Of a stretch of DNA of 64,000 bases, positions 33,687 through 43,547 are shown piece after piece. The notes beneath the pieces are model-generated. The model searched no databases, was not told where the DNA came from, and was given only the letters and a program-made list of their open reading frames with translations. The DNA is taken from positions 5,829,501 to 5,893,500 of the forward strand of contig NZ_CP108088.1 of the NCBI RefSeq assembly GCF_036192275.1. The letters run 5' to 3'. This stretch comes from Streptomyces sp. NBC_00250. GTDB lineage: Bacteria; Actinomycetota; Actinomycetes; Streptomycetales; Streptomycetaceae. The translations under genes and the position numbers were made by a program. The stretch's first letter is position 1, and every line of letters starts with the position of its first letter.

Positions 33687-33836
33687 TGTGTGGTGCGACG
33701 ATCAGGGGGCGCCGAACTCGTCGTCCTCGGGTGCGCGCCGTGCGCGTATCCGGCGCGACGGTTCGACGACTGCATGCGCAGGGGGGACGGTCTCCGCGGC
33801 CCGCTGCATGGACGGCGGCTGCAACCTGGCGGTTCG

Positions 33837-34409
33837 TCACTGCGCCGAGGGGCTCGCCTCCGGAGCCGCCGAGCAGCCCAACTCCTTCTTGGCGAAGACC
33901 AGATACTTCTTCGTCAGTTCGGTGAGGAGGCGTCGTGCCTTCGGGACGTCGTCTCGAATGGTGGCGGAGAGGTGGAGCTCGATCTTGTCCCGGGAGTCGG
34001 GCTTCTCGCAGAAGAAGTACGTCACCGTCCCCGAGTTCCAGATCAGGCCCTGTTCACCCACGTCGAGCGGGGCGCCTCCGGCCTTCTCCCAGGTGCTCCA
34101 GTCCAGGTCGAAGGCCCCGGGCTCCCGGTCCGCGGTGGCCATGAAGTGGTTGTTGCCGTCGAGGTAGACGACACAGGTCGCCGATTTCCTGATTCCGTAC
34201 AGCACGAAGGGCGTCCGTGCATCAGAACTGACCCTCTCCCCGTCGGGCAGGAAAGGATCCACCTCCGAACCCGCGAACGCGCCCCAGCACAACCGTGCCG
34301 GGACCTCCGCCCTCCGCTTCTCCGGAGGCGAGGAACAGCCGCTCAGCAAGGCCACACCGACAAGGGCGGCCGTGCCCGCAGCGACCACCCGCATACGCTG
34401 CCCGCTCAC
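33837..34409 (-). CDS. Lipoprotein of unknown function, third gene of WXG100-like operon
   Basis: 190 aa from GTG 34409. Signal peptide with lipobox LLSGC (Cys about residue 25). The mature part has four further Cys (RLCWGAF, SATCVVYL, FFCEKPD, ELGCSAA) that could form two disulfides. AAGGGGAC in the end of the upstream gene is its ribosome binding site, and its start codon directly abuts the upstream stop, so it is cotranscribed and coupled. No family recognised; position suggests it works outside the membrane with the two upstream proteins. Confidence 0.75.
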   Translation of the reverse strand: MSGQRMRVVAAGTAALVGVALLSGCSSPPEKRRAEVPARLCWGAFAGSEVDPFLPDGERVSSDARTPFVLYGIRKSATCVVYLDGNNHFMATADREPGAFDLDWSTWEKAGGAPLDVGEQGLIWNSGTVTYFFCEKPDSRDKIELHLSATIRDDVPKARRLLTELTKKYLVFAKKELGCSAAPEASPSAQ

Positions 34410-36707
34410 CTAGTGTCCCCTTTCCGTGGCCACCAGGTCCCGCCCGATGGAATGAGCCGCTGCCGTCTTCGTCGACGCCACGCCTTGGAGGTCCTTGATG
34501 TCCGTGGCAGTCAGATCCGTATCACGCGCAGCGGCCGCCACCGCGGCCGAGGCGGACGCCTTCGCCGCCTTCTCGGCGTCGGCGTAACCATCGGACGACT
34601 CCCGGCGGGACTCATCCGCCTTGTCCTGTTTACCGGTCTCCAGCACCGACTCCGTCACGTCCTCCTGGATCCAGCCCACCACGTCGCCCGCCAGCGGAAG
34701 CATCTCCAGGTACTTGGCTCCGGCCGCGGAGATCACGCGGTTGACCCACTTGGCCTCCTCCGCCGCGGCCTTGTTGAACTCCTCGTCCTCGTGGAGCTGG
34801 TTCTCGTGGACGGCCTGGGCCCGTGCCTCCGACATGATGCCCGCGATCTCGCCGCCCGGGTGCACGGCGTTGCCGATGGCCGCGTCGAGTTCGCTGTGTT
34901 CGGCACGGTGCGTCAGGACGTCGTGGACCAACGCCGTCGTGTACGCCTGCTGCGCGCTGGTGATCGCGCCGTAGGCGCTCGGGTCCTGGCCCACCGCGCC
35001 GAGGAAGCGGGCCATCTGGGACTTGTCGAGTTCGGCCGCCGCGCCGAACGGCTTGATCATGTCGGCCCCGTTCTCCGCCGACGCCTGGAAGTCCGGCATG
35101 TACTCGGCCGCCATCCGGCCGAAGTGGCCGGACAGCTCCCGCAGCGGAGCGGGGTCGTCGCCGGGCTTCTCCACGACCAGCTCCGGGTTCTCACCGATCT
35201 TGGCCACGACGCGCTCCAGGACGTCGGCCATCGCCTGGGTGTGCTTCACCGGCGTCTCGTCCAGGTCGCCCGGGGGACGGTGGGTGACGGCGGTCTCCAG
35301 GGCGTCGCCCACCGCGGCCTGCGCCCCGTCGCCCCCTCCCAGGGACTGCGCGTCGTACCAGTCGACGGCCGGCCGCTGGTCGAGCATGTAGTCGACCATG
35401 CCCCGTGGCTTGCCGTGCACGCCGTCGACGGCGTTGTCGGCCTTCGTGACGATGCCGTCCCCGTTGCTGTCCTGACGCACGGGCTCGTTGAAGAAGGCCG
35501 TGGCCGCCTCCGGGTTGTTGCTCAGAGCCTCCATCAGACCGGTGAGCGGGTAGAAGCCCTTGCCGCCCTCCTCACCGAGGTTGAGCCTCTGCTCCATGTT
35601 GTGCGGCAGACCCCATTCCCAGGCCTTGGGGTCCTTACGGTCCATCGCGACCATGTCCCGGCCGACGCCGGTCAGGAACTCCGTGTCGTAGGTGCCCTCG
35701 CGCAGCAGCGCACCCAGCGCCTGGTAGCCGTACACGCGCGAGTTGACTCCGGAGATGCCGGTGATGTCCATCTCCTTGCGGCCCGCCCGCATCAGGTCGG
35801 CGGTCCATGCCGCGTCGAGGTGCCCGGGAGTGCTCTTCTGGGTGGCCAGGCCGAGGATGTTCCCCATGTCGCCCTGGATGCCGGCGACGAGCGCGGCCCG
35901 GTCCTGTCCCGCGGGGCCGAGTCCGGTCGAGTCGAGGGACAGCCTCGCGTACGACTGCAGAGTGCCCTCCGGGCCGATTCCCCGGTAGAACGACACCGCG
36001 AACTCGGGATCGTTGCGGTTGTCGTCGAGCACTTCCTCCAGCTCGCGCAGGGCTTCCACATTGCGCGCGGTCCCGCCGTCGCCGGTGACCTGCTTCATCA
36101 GGGTGGCGGCCCGGTCGGCCTGCTCCTGGTCGAGCGTCCGGTACTTCGGGGCACGGAAGTCGTGCTCGTCGGGGCTGTTGGCCCGCAGAGCCCGCGCGAG
36201 TGAGTCGTCGGCGTCCGCCGCGTCCTCCACGAGTCTGTCGACGCGTTGCTGCATGGCCACGATCTTGGCCTTCTCGCGCTGAACGGCACCCTCGTAGTCG
36301 GGGTCGTTGTGCCACTCGCGGTAGTGGTTCGCCAGCGGGTCGGCTGCACTGACCTTGCCCTCGCTGTCGACCCGCAGTCCGGCAGCGGGAGCTTCCTCCT
36401 CGACGATCCGCCTGAGCGCGTCGCGCACCGCTTTGATGGTGGTGTGCCCGTCGGCGAGGATCTGGTGCATGCCCTTCGCCGCTGCGGCGGCGTCCGCGAA
36501 CTCCTTCGCGGTCTTGTCGACGAAGGGCTTGGTGACCTCGGCGTTGACACCGCGCCAGTCCGCCTTGTGCGCCTTGGTCCGCATGCCCGTACTCGCGTCC
36601 TCGGCCAGCTTGTCCAGCTTGCCCGTCATCTCCGACCAGGCGTCCGCGGCGCTCTTCAGCTTCTCCAGGGGGGCGTGGTAGACATCGTCGAATCGCGGTT
36701 CCGTCAT
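34410..36707 (-). CDS. Large WXG100-like / DUF6571-type protein
   Basis: 765 aa, ATG 36707. The first 110 residues are helical with DAWSEMTGKL, KADWRGVNA (a W-x-G turn) and a second helix, the layout of WXG100/ESX-type N-termini. The rest is helical and acidic, with a segment DSNGDGIVTKADNAVDG that could be a calcium-binding loop (about 425-441) and a C-terminal Ala-rich helical tail. No signal peptide or transmembrane segment, as expected for a type VII substrate. It matches streptomycete proteins that I recall as DUF6571 family. Function unknown; toxin or structural secreted protein are both possible. Thirteen bases separate it from the upstream gene. Confidence 0.7.
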   Translation of the reverse strand: MTEPRFDDVYHAPLEKLKSAADAWSEMTGKLDKLAEDASTGMRTKAHKADWRGVNAEVTKPFVDKTAKEFADAAAAAKGMHQILADGHTTIKAVRDALRRIVEEEAPAAGLRVDSEGKVSAADPLANHYREWHNDPDYEGAVQREKAKIVAMQQRVDRLVEDAADADDSLARALRANSPDEHDFRAPKYRTLDQEQADRAATLMKQVTGDGGTARNVEALRELEEVLDDNRNDPEFAVSFYRGIGPEGTLQSYARLSLDSTGLGPAGQDRAALVAGIQGDMGNILGLATQKSTPGHLDAAWTADLMRAGRKEMDITGISGVNSRVYGYQALGALLREGTYDTEFLTGVGRDMVAMDRKDPKAWEWGLPHNMEQRLNLGEEGGKGFYPLTGLMEALSNNPEAATAFFNEPVRQDSNGDGIVTKADNAVDGVHGKPRGMVDYMLDQRPAVDWYDAQSLGGGDGAQAAVGDALETAVTHRPPGDLDETPVKHTQAMADVLERVVAKIGENPELVVEKPGDDPAPLRELSGHFGRMAAEYMPDFQASAENGADMIKPFGAAAELDKSQMARFLGAVGQDPSAYGAITSAQQAYTTALVHDVLTHRAEHSELDAAIGNAVHPGGEIAGIMSEARAQAVHENQLHEDEEFNKAAAEEAKWVNRVISAAGAKYLEMLPLAGDVVGWIQEDVTESVLETGKQDKADESRRESSDGYADAEKAAKASASAAVAAAARDTDLTATDIKDLQGVASTKTAAAHSIGRDLVATERGH

Positions 36708-36720
36708 GGTTCGGCTGCCT

Positions 36721-37152
36721 CTAGGAGAAGTGTCGGCTGATGGTGGCCACGGAGAGCGATGCGGCGATGTCCTGCTCTTCCTTGGCGTGGGAGGCGGCCG
36801 AGTAGTCCAGGTGGTTGGAGATCTGCGCGCAGGCGTCGAGAAGGGTGCGGAGCTGGGTGTTCCAGCGGTCGTGAACGGTGAGCAGCGCCGAGCCGCTGCC
36901 GAAGTTTCCGTTCGTCAGCGCGATCGCCGCGTCGAAGGTCCCCGGCCGTGCGTGGTCCCCGTCCTTCGCGAGCCGTTCACGAAGGACGTAGGCGTCGCCG
37001 CCGATGGCGCCGAGTTCATCCGAAGACACGCTCAGATCGGCGTTGCCGGCACCACCCGGGCCTCCGGCCGACGGGGCCGCCTGATTGAGTCGCATCCGGG
37101 CGTTGTCCGTCGCGGCGGCCTTGTCGACCGCCCACTCCTCGTCGAACGACAT
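36721..37152 (-). CDS. Small helical ESX/WXG100-like partner protein
   Basis: 143 aa from ATG 37152 (GAGG 6 bases upstream; ATG 37164 is a possible alternative). The protein is soluble, helical and Ala/Asp-rich: a first helix with an internal AGGPGGAGNADL loop, then SSDELGAIGGDAYVLRERL and HDRWNTQLRTLLDACAQIS. Small partner proteins of this type often precede WXG100-containing large proteins in Streptomyces. It is the first gene of the three-gene operon and may act as a chaperone or heterodimer partner for the 765-aa protein. No secretion machinery genes (eccC and others) are in the window. Confidence 0.6.
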   Translation of the reverse strand: MSFDEEWAVDKAAATDNARMRLNQAAPSAGGPGGAGNADLSVSSDELGAIGGDAYVLRERLAKDGDHARPGTFDAAIALTNGNFGSGSALLTVHDRWNTQLRTLLDACAQISNHLDYSAASHAKEEQDIAASLSVATISRHFS

Positions 37153-37348
37153 GCCGCGCCTCATCCCCTCGGTCCCCGTCAGGTGCTGCCGGGGAGCGAT
37201 GCTAATCGGACGAACGCTCGGGGCCGCCCGCGGTAGGGCGGTTTCCGGCCGCACGGCCCCGGGGTCGTGCGGGGAGTCGCCGTCGTGCGGCCGAGTTCCT
37301 TGGCGCCGCTGCCCAGCGTGGCGTCTTTCGCCTCTCGGAGCGTGGCCC

Positions 37349-37389
37349 GGATGTGTCCCCCGCTACGGCTTCGGCCGGGGAACACATCC
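37349..37389 (-). terminator. Terminator of the desABCD operon
   Basis: Arms GGATGTGTCCCCCG and CGGGGAACACATCC (14 bases, one mismatch) about 60 bases past the desD stop. The rest of the 296-bp space to 37152 should hold the promoter of the WXG100-like operon; no clear motif was seen. Confidence 0.75.
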
Positions 37390-37448
37390 GTTGCTGCCGA
37401 GGCCGCAGGGTGGTCCGGTACATGTCGGGCAGATCGAGACGTCCGTCG

Positions 37449-39236
37449 TTACGCGAACCGCGCGATCGGGTTCACCAGGTCGCCGACCAGCTGGAGGGCC
37501 GCCGACGGGTCCGACAGGTCGACCATCTGCTTGTTGTTGCGGAGCTGGAGGCGGTTGAGGGCCGAGAGGGCGAAGGTCTCCGCGAACATGTCGTACTGGG
37601 CGAAGCGGTCCGCCAGTTCCGGCTTCGACTGCTCGTAGCCGCGCACGCACTCCGCGACCGTCCGCCAGAAGGTGTCCTCGTCGAGGACGCCCTCCGTGGC
37701 GAGCGTCGCCGCCAGGAAGCGGAAGAAGCAGTCGAAGACGTCCGTGAAGACCGAGAGGAGCTTCATGTCCTCCGGGATGTCCGCACGGACCCGTTCCACC
37801 GCCGGAGGCAGGACGGCCGCCGGATCCATGACGACGATCTCCTCGGCGATGTCCTTGAAGATCGCCCGCGACACCGTGCCGCGCTCGTCGAGGACCAGGA
37901 TCACGTTCTCGCCGTGCGGCATGAACGCCAGGTCGTACGCGTAGAAGCTGTGCAGGACCGGGAGGAGGTACGCGTCCAGGTAGCTGCGCAGCCAGACCGA
38001 GGCCTCCAGGCCCGACTCCTTGATCAGCGCGCCCGCGAACGACGCGCCCGCGTGGTCCACGTGGAGGAGGGAGGCCATCGTCGCGAGCCGCTCGCCCTCG
38101 GCGAGGGTCGGCACCGGCGACTCCCGCCAGAGCGCCGCCAGCATCTTGCGGTACGGCGAGTAGCGGTCCGTCGCCGCCTCGTACTCCAGGTGCCGGTAGC
38201 CGACGGCCGCCCGCTCGCGGATGATCGAGAAGCGGGCCGACCGGAAGGTCGCGTCCGACTCGATCAGGGTGTGCAGCCAGTCGTTGATCGCCGGGGTGGC
38301 CTCCATGTAGGCGGCCGAGAGGCCCCGCATGAAGCCCATGTTGAGGACCGAGAGCGCCGTCTTCACGTAGTGCTTGGCCGGGTCCGTCGTGTTGAAGAAC
38401 GTACGGATCGACTGCTGCGCCAGATACGTGTCGTCGCCCGCGCCCAGGTACACCAGGCGCTGCTGCGCGACCTCGGCGGCGAAGGTGACGGACAGCTTGT
38501 TCCACCACTGCCAGGGGTGGGCCGGCATGAGGAGGTAGTCGGCCAGGTCCAGGCCGCGCGCCTTCAGCGTCTCGGCGAACCCGTCCACCGTCGCGTCGCC
38601 CAGCTCCGCGCGGACGAACGTCTCGTAGTCGATGCCCGCGCCGGCCGTGAAGGTGGTGCGGTCGCGCCGCGCCGCCAGCCAGATCAGGTGGATCTCGCTC
38701 GCGGCCTCGGGGGCGTACGCGCGGAACTCGTCGACGCCGAAGCCGAGCCGGCCGTTGTTGGCGACGAAGCAGGGGTGGCCCTCGGTCATCCCGGTCTCGA
38801 TCGCCTGGAAGCCGCCGTGGGTCAGCTCGGAGGAGGTGACCGGCTCCTTCGTCGCCTTGAACGCCGTACCGGCGAGCGTGGAGGAGATCTCCTCCAGGTA
38901 GACCGGCAGGACCTCGTCGCTCAGGCCGAGGGCGCCGCGCAGCTCGGTGATGAACTGGAGCGCGTCCAGCGGGAGCTGCTCGTCGCCGCGGTGGCGGCTG
39001 ATCGAGTCGGGGTAGACCTGCCAGTGGTCGAGGGCGTACCGGTCCGCGGTGAAGCGGTACTCGGTGGCGCCGTCGTCCGACAGGACCGCGTAGCGGCTCT
39101 CGCCGAGCTCGCGCGGGTCGAGGAGCCGCTCGTGGGTGAACTCCGCGAGGCCCTTGCGGATCAGCGCGCGGTTGGCGTCCGCCCAGAGCTCGGGGGTGAG
39201 GTGGGCGACGGGGTTCGTCACATCGGCGGTGCTCAT
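37449..39236 (-). CDS. desD: Desferrioxamine synthetase DesD (IucA/IucC, NIS type)
   Basis: 595 aa, normal length. IucA/IucC-type NRPS-independent synthetase: GHPCFVANNGRLGF, LPAHPWQWWNK and SIRTFFNTTDP in the catalytic domain, plus ferric-reductase-like C-terminal part (LLHVDHAGASFAG, VILVLDERGTVSR). With ATP it joins and cyclises N-hydroxy-N-succinylcadaverine units into desferrioxamine E (and acetyl-capped B). Start ATG 39236 overlaps the desC stop by four bases (ATGA). Last gene of the iron-regulated des operon. Confidence 0.97.
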   Translation of the reverse strand: MSTADVTNPVAHLTPELWADANRALIRKGLAEFTHERLLDPRELGESRYAVLSDDGATEYRFTADRYALDHWQVYPDSISRHRGDEQLPLDALQFITELRGALGLSDEVLPVYLEEISSTLAGTAFKATKEPVTSSELTHGGFQAIETGMTEGHPCFVANNGRLGFGVDEFRAYAPEAASEIHLIWLAARRDRTTFTAGAGIDYETFVRAELGDATVDGFAETLKARGLDLADYLLMPAHPWQWWNKLSVTFAAEVAQQRLVYLGAGDDTYLAQQSIRTFFNTTDPAKHYVKTALSVLNMGFMRGLSAAYMEATPAINDWLHTLIESDATFRSARFSIIRERAAVGYRHLEYEAATDRYSPYRKMLAALWRESPVPTLAEGERLATMASLLHVDHAGASFAGALIKESGLEASVWLRSYLDAYLLPVLHSFYAYDLAFMPHGENVILVLDERGTVSRAIFKDIAEEIVVMDPAAVLPPAVERVRADIPEDMKLLSVFTDVFDCFFRFLAATLATEGVLDEDTFWRTVAECVRGYEQSKPELADRFAQYDMFAETFALSALNRLQLRNNKQMVDLSDPSAALQLVGDLVNPIARFA

Positions 39237-39763
39237 ACGGCGGCTCCCACGGCGGCCTCGAACTGCTCCCGGGTGCAGAAGCTCAGCAGGGCCTTCTTCT
39301 CCGGCTTCTGGATCTCCCGCTCGGGCACGAAGCCGACGGCCTCGTTGAGCGCGTGGACGGCCTTGTTGGACACGTCCGGCTCGACGACCACGCGGGCGGT
39401 CGCCGGGTCGGCGAACAGCTCCGCCATCACGGCGGTGATGACCTTGCGGGTGAAGCCGTGCACGGGGGTGTCGGTCGGGGCGACGAGGAAGTGCATGCCG
39501 ACGTCGCCGGGCTGCGGGTCGTAGAGCCCGACCAGCTCCAGGTGGGCGGGGTCGTAGCGCTCCATGAGGATCGCGGGCGTCCCGTCGACCAGGCCGATGA
39601 ACGCCTCGTGGTGCGGGTGCGCGGCGAAGGCCGTGTACTCGCGCACGACGTCCTCGACGCTCGCGTCCTGCATCATCCAGAAGGCGGCCTTGGGGTGGGT
39701 GACCCAGGCGTGGAGCAGCTCCGCGTCCTTGAGGGGATCGAGCGGGCGGAAGCGGACGGTCAT
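39233..39763 (-). CDS. desC: DesC acyl-CoA N-hydroxycadaverine acyltransferase (GNAT)
   Basis: 176 aa. RhbD/IucB-type GNAT fold: [46 protein letters not shown] and [20 protein letters not shown]. It transfers succinyl or acetyl from CoA to N-hydroxycadaverine. ATG 39763 overlaps the desB stop (ATGA), and its own stop overlaps desD, so the three are translationally coupled. Confidence 0.96.
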   Translation of the reverse strand: MTVRFRPLDPLKDAELLHAWVTHPKAAFWMMQDASVEDVVREYTAFAAHPHHEAFIGLVDGTPAILMERYDPAHLELVGLYDPQPGDVGMHFLVAPTDTPVHGFTRKVITAVMAELFADPATARVVVEPDVSNKAVHALNEAVGFVPEREIQKPEKKALLSFCTREQFEAAVGAAV

Positions 39764-41043
39764 GCGGCGAACTCCTGGAAGGCGATGGTCTTCTCGACGG
39801 GGTAGTACTCGTAGCCCAGCATCGCCCCGATGATGTACGCGTTGCGGTACGCCCCCATGCCGAGGTCGGGCGAGGTGATCGAGTGGGTGTGCACGGAGGC
39901 GTTCTGCACGAAGACCCCGCGGCCGGTCGTGTCGATCGCGTAGTTGCGGGCCACGTCGAAGCGGCCCTGGCCGTCCCAGTTGAGGCGGTCGCGGACCGGC
40001 TCCAGGAAGGCGGGGACGGTGTACTTGTACCCGGTGGCGAGGATCAGGCCCTCGGTGTCCAGGGTGAAGTCCTTCTCCTGCTCCTCCTGGCGGAAGCCGA
40101 GGGTGTACGTGCCGCTGGTGTCGTCGTACGCGGCGGCGTGCAGCGCGGAGTTGGTGAGGAGCCTGGTGGGCACGGGGCCGTCGAGGTTCTTCTGGTAGAG
40201 CAGGTCGAAGATGGCGTCGATCAGCTCGCCGTCGATGCCCTTGAAGAGGCCCTTCTGCTGGGTCTCCAGGCGGTAGCGGGTCTGCTCGGGCAGCGCGTGG
40301 AAGTAGTCCACGTACTCCGGGGAGGTCATCTCCAGGGTGAGCTTGGTGTACTCCAGCGGGAAGAACCGCGGGGAGCGGGTCACCCAGTTCAGCTTGTACC
40401 CGTGGACGTCGATCTCGCTGAGCAGGTCGTAGTAGATCTCGGCGGCGCTCTGGCCGCTGCCGACCAGGGTGATCGACTTCTTCTTCTGCAGCTCCTCCTT
40501 GTTCGGGAGGTAGCGCGAGTTGTGGATCAGGTCGCCGCCCAGGCCCCGGCAGGTCTCGGGGACGTACGCCGGGGTGCCGGTGCCGAGGACCAGACGGCGC
40601 GAGCGGAACGTTTCTCCGGCCTCGGTGGTCACCACGTACACCTCGGTGGCCTCGTCGAACGTCACGTTCGCCACGGTCGTCGAGAAGCGGATCGAGGAGA
40701 GGCGCCCGGCGGCCCAGCGGCAGTAGTCGTTGTACTCGGTCCGCAGCGGGTAGAAGTTCTCGCGGATGTAGAACGAGTACAGTCGGCCCTTGTCCTTCAG
40801 GTAGCTGAGGAAGGAGTACGGCGAGGTCGGGTCGGCCATCGTGACCAGGTCCGACATGAACGGGGTCTGGAGGTGGGCGCCTTCGAGGAACATCCCCGAG
40901 TGCCACTCGAAGTCGGGCTTCGACTCCAGGAAGAGGCCGTTCAGCTCGTCGATCGGCTCGGTCAGGCAGGCGAGTCCGAGGTTGAACGGACCGAGCCCGA
41001 TGCCGATGAAGTCGTGGATCTCGGTCGTCTCAGGCGTGGACAA
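39760..41043 (-). CDS. desB: DesB cadaverine N-monooxygenase
   Basis: 427 aa, family of lysine/ornithine N-monooxygenases. FAD-binding start [21 protein letters not shown]-binding [15 protein letters not shown] and C-terminal [14 protein letters not shown] (the ATGY motif). It hydroxylates one amino group of cadaverine with NADPH and oxygen. Its start lies 14 bases inside the 3' end of desA. Confidence 0.96.
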   Translation of the reverse strand: MSTPETTEIHDFIGIGLGPFNLGLACLTEPIDELNGLFLESKPDFEWHSGMFLEGAHLQTPFMSDLVTMADPTSPYSFLSYLKDKGRLYSFYIRENFYPLRTEYNDYCRWAAGRLSSIRFSTTVANVTFDEATEVYVVTTEAGETFRSRRLVLGTGTPAYVPETCRGLGGDLIHNSRYLPNKEELQKKKSITLVGSGQSAAEIYYDLLSEIDVHGYKLNWVTRSPRFFPLEYTKLTLEMTSPEYVDYFHALPEQTRYRLETQQKGLFKGIDGELIDAIFDLLYQKNLDGPVPTRLLTNSALHAAAYDDTSGTYTLGFRQEEQEKDFTLDTEGLILATGYKYTVPAFLEPVRDRLNWDGQGRFDVARNYAIDTTGRGVFVQNASVHTHSITSPDLGMGAYRNAYIIGAMLGYEYYPVEKTIAFQEFAA

Positions 41044-42493
41044 GGGTCTCTCCCAGGTACTGCTCGGCGTAGCCGGCGATCAGATCGAGGACGGCGGCGA
41101 TGTCGGCCGCGGTGGTCTCGGGGTTGAGCAGGGTGAACTTGAGGTACTGGCGGCCGTCGACCTTGGTGCCGGCGACGACGGCCTCGCCGGAGGCGAACAG
41201 GGCCTTGCGGGCGTGCAGGTTGGCCCGGTCGACGTCCTCGGGGGACGCGACGTTCTCCGGGATGTAGCGGTAGACGAGGGTGGAGATCTGCGGCTCGACC
41301 ACGACGTCGTAGCGCGGGTCGGCGGCGAGCAGCGCGAAGCCCTCGGCGGCCAGGTCGCAGACCTCGTCGAAGAGCTGCCCGACACCGTCGGCGCCCATCA
41401 CGCGCAGGGTCATCCACAGCTTGAGCGCGTCGAAGCGGCGGGTGGTCTGGAGGGACTTGTCGACCTGGTTGGGGATCTGCTCGGCGACCGTCCTGGCCGG
41501 GTTGAGGTAGTCGGCGTGGTAGGTCGCGTGCCGCAGGGCGGCTCCGTCGCGGACCAGGATCGCGGAGGAACTCACCGGCTGGAAGAAGGACTTGTGGAAG
41601 TCGACGGTGACCGAGTCGGCCCGCTCGATGCCCTCCAGGAGGTGGCGGCGGGTCGGGGAGGCGAGCAGTCCGCAGCCGTAGGCGGCGTCCACGTGCATCC
41701 AGGCGCCGTACTCGTCGGCCAGGGCGGCGATCTCGGGTAGCGGGTCGATGGAGCCGAAGTCGGTGGTGCCGGCGGTGGCGACGATCGCCATCGGGACGAG
41801 GCCCTCGGCGCGGCAGGCCTCCAGCTCGGCGGCGAGGACGACGGACTGCATCCGCTTGTCGCGGCCGACCGGGATGGAGATGACGGCGTCCATGCCGAGA
41901 CCGAGGAGTTTCGCCGACTTCTGGACGCTGAAGTGGCTGCACTCGGAGGAGAAGATCCGGAGCTTCGACAGGTCGGCTGGTCCTTCCCACCCGCCCCGCC
42001 CGGCTGTCGCCTCCTCGCGGGCGAGGAGCAGGGCCTGGAGGTTGGACTGCGAACCGCCGCTGGTGAACACGCCGTCGGCGGCGGGGCCGAAGCCGATGCG
42101 GCCGTTGGTCCAGTCGATGAGCTTGCGCTCGATGAGGGTGGCGCCCGCGCTCTGGTCCCAGGTGTCGAGCGAGGAGTTGACCGCCGAGAGGACGGCCTCG
42201 CCGAGGACGGCCGGGATGACCACCGGGCAGTTGAGGTGGCCCAGGTAGCGGGGGTGGTGGAAGTAGACCGCGTCGCGGAGGTAGACGCTCTCCAGCTCGT
42301 CCAGGGCGGCGGAGGAGTCACCGAGCGGCTTGTCGAGGTCGACGGCGTCGATGACGGGCGCGAGCTCGGCGGGGGTCACTCCGGTGAACGGACCTCGCGT
42401 CGTGGCGAGTTTGTCCGCCACCCGCTCGACTCCTTCGGTGACGGAGCGCCGGTAGCTCTCCGCCGTGGCGTCGTTGAGCAGGTGCGAGCGCAT
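41030..42493 (-). CDS. desA: DesA lysine decarboxylase (PLP)
   Basis: 487 aa, group II PLP decarboxylase. PLP contacts [25 protein letters not shown], and the Schiff-base Lys in DFHKSFFQP. It makes cadaverine from L-lysine, the committed precursor of desferrioxamines. ATG 42493 with GGGAGG about 9 bases upstream. First gene of desABCD; an iron box about 80 bases upstream covers the -10-like TAGGCT, so iron-loaded DmdR1 should block transcription. Confidence 0.97.
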   Translation of the reverse strand: MRSHLLNDATAESYRRSVTEGVERVADKLATTRGPFTGVTPAELAPVIDAVDLDKPLGDSSAALDELESVYLRDAVYFHHPRYLGHLNCPVVIPAVLGEAVLSAVNSSLDTWDQSAGATLIERKLIDWTNGRIGFGPAADGVFTSGGSQSNLQALLLAREEATAGRGGWEGPADLSKLRIFSSECSHFSVQKSAKLLGLGMDAVISIPVGRDKRMQSVVLAAELEACRAEGLVPMAIVATAGTTDFGSIDPLPEIAALADEYGAWMHVDAAYGCGLLASPTRRHLLEGIERADSVTVDFHKSFFQPVSSSAILVRDGAALRHATYHADYLNPARTVAEQIPNQVDKSLQTTRRFDALKLWMTLRVMGADGVGQLFDEVCDLAAEGFALLAADPRYDVVVEPQISTLVYRYIPENVASPEDVDRANLHARKALFASGEAVVAGTKVDGRQYLKFTLLNPETTAADIAAVLDLIAGYAEQYLGETLVHA

Positions 42494-42543
42494 GTGGGGG
42501 GCCTCCCGGTACGGGGCTCGGTCGCGCCCTCCGGACAGGGGAA

Positions 42544-42616
42544 AGGGGCGAGGGGCGACGCGGTGAAAACAAGGTTAGCCTAACCTAACTTTTCACCGCA
42601 ACGGCCCCTCGCCCCT
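42544..42616. repeat. 73-bp nested inverted repeat around the des iron box
   Basis: Outer arms AGGGGCGAGGGGC (42544-42556) and GCCCCTCGCCCCT (42604-42616) and inner arms GCGGTGAAAA (42560-42569) and TTTTCACCGC (42590-42599) are perfect complements, with the iron box as the centre. As RNA read from the upstream reductase gene it would fold into one long hairpin, so it may also be that gene's terminator. Confidence 0.8.
42571..42589 (-). promoter_or_regulatory. Iron box of desABCD (DmdR1 operator)
   Basis: The minus strand reads GTTAGGTTAGGCTAACCTT, matching the DtxR/DmdR consensus TTAGGTTAGGCTAACCT. It includes a TAGGCT that can act as -10. Confidence 0.95.
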
Positions 42617-42681
42617 CAGGAGTCACGGCAGTTGGTGCGCGTATCGCCCGTAGTGTCCGGAACGGCGGCGTGTGACTCCGG

Positions 42682-43542
42682 CTACGCGTCTTCCTGGGTC
42701 TCGTCCGGAACCTCGCGCAGTGCGTCCTCGGACAGGCCCTTGCGCCAGTAGCCGACGAACGTCACCCGGCGGCGGTCGAGTTCACGGTCCCGCACGAAAT
42801 GCCGGCGCAGCGCCTTCACCGCACCGGACTCGCCCGCGATCCAGACGTACGGGGCCTCCCCGGGCAGCTCGACCCCGCGCACCGCGTCCACGGCGGACGG
42901 CGCCCCCTCCTCGCGTACGAGCCAGGTGACGGTCGCGTCCGCCTGAGTCGCCAGTTCCGTACGGTCGCCGGAGTACGGCACTTCGAGGAACACCTGGGCG
43001 CGGGTCTCGGCCGGCAGCCACTCCAGGATCGCCGAGGCGGCCGGAAGGGCCGTCTCGTCCGCCCAGATCAGGACGGAGTCGGCGTCCTCGGGCAACCGGA
43101 AGCGGACACCGGTGTTCTCGGCGATCGCCGGGCCGAGGACGACCACCCGGTCGCCGGGGGTGGCCCGCGAGGCCCAGCGGCAGGCGGGGCCGCCGTCCTC
43201 GTGGATCGCGAAGTCGATGTCGACGGCGTTCTCGGCGTGCTCGGGCTCGGTGCGCTGCTCGCGGACGGTGTACGAACGCATCACGGCCCGCTCGTCGTCG
43301 GGCATCGCGCGCCAGGCGCCGAGGATCGCGTACATGTCCGGGTCGTCGAGCGGCGGCAGGGCGGGTGCGTCCTGGCCGGGGTGCGGCAGGAAGAGGGAGA
43401 GCGACTGGTCGCGGCCGCCGGCGGCGAAGTTCTTGAGCTCGTCCCCGGTGAAGGTGACGCGGACCAGGGACGGGCCGAGCCGCCGGGTCCGGTCCACCTG
43501 GAGGTGGAAGAACTGGAAGGGGGCGGTCTCGGAGTTCGTCAT
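42682..43542 (-). CDS. Siderophore-interacting protein (ferric-siderophore reductase)
   Basis: 286 aa, ViuB/SIP family. FAD-binding domain with RSYTVREQR (about residues 90-98), then the NAD(P)H/SIP domain with SVLIWADETALPAASAILEWL and YVWIAGESGAVKALRRHF. It probably reduces ferrioxamine in the cytosol to release iron. In S. coelicolor the similar gene (SCO2781, from memory) is beside desA, as here. ATG 43542 lies 5 bases from the iron box and has no ribosome binding site, so the mRNA is leaderless or nearly so. It reads toward desA and ends 66 bases before the nested inverted repeat. Confidence 0.9.
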   Translation of the reverse strand: MTNSETAPFQFFHLQVDRTRRLGPSLVRVTFTGDELKNFAAGGRDQSLSLFLPHPGQDAPALPPLDDPDMYAILGAWRAMPDDERAVMRSYTVREQRTEPEHAENAVDIDFAIHEDGGPACRWASRATPGDRVVVLGPAIAENTGVRFRLPEDADSVLIWADETALPAASAILEWLPAETRAQVFLEVPYSGDRTELATQADATVTWLVREEGAPSAVDAVRGVELPGEAPYVWIAGESGAVKALRRHFVRDRELDRRRVTFVGYWRKGLSEDALREVPDETQEDA

Positions 43543-43547
43543 GAAAG

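Noticed and set aside
33690..36203. An 837-codon plus-strand frame opposite the WXG100-like operon
   Set aside because: Translation is Arg/Val/Gly-rich without any motif, and the minus-strand genes have matching starts and spacing.
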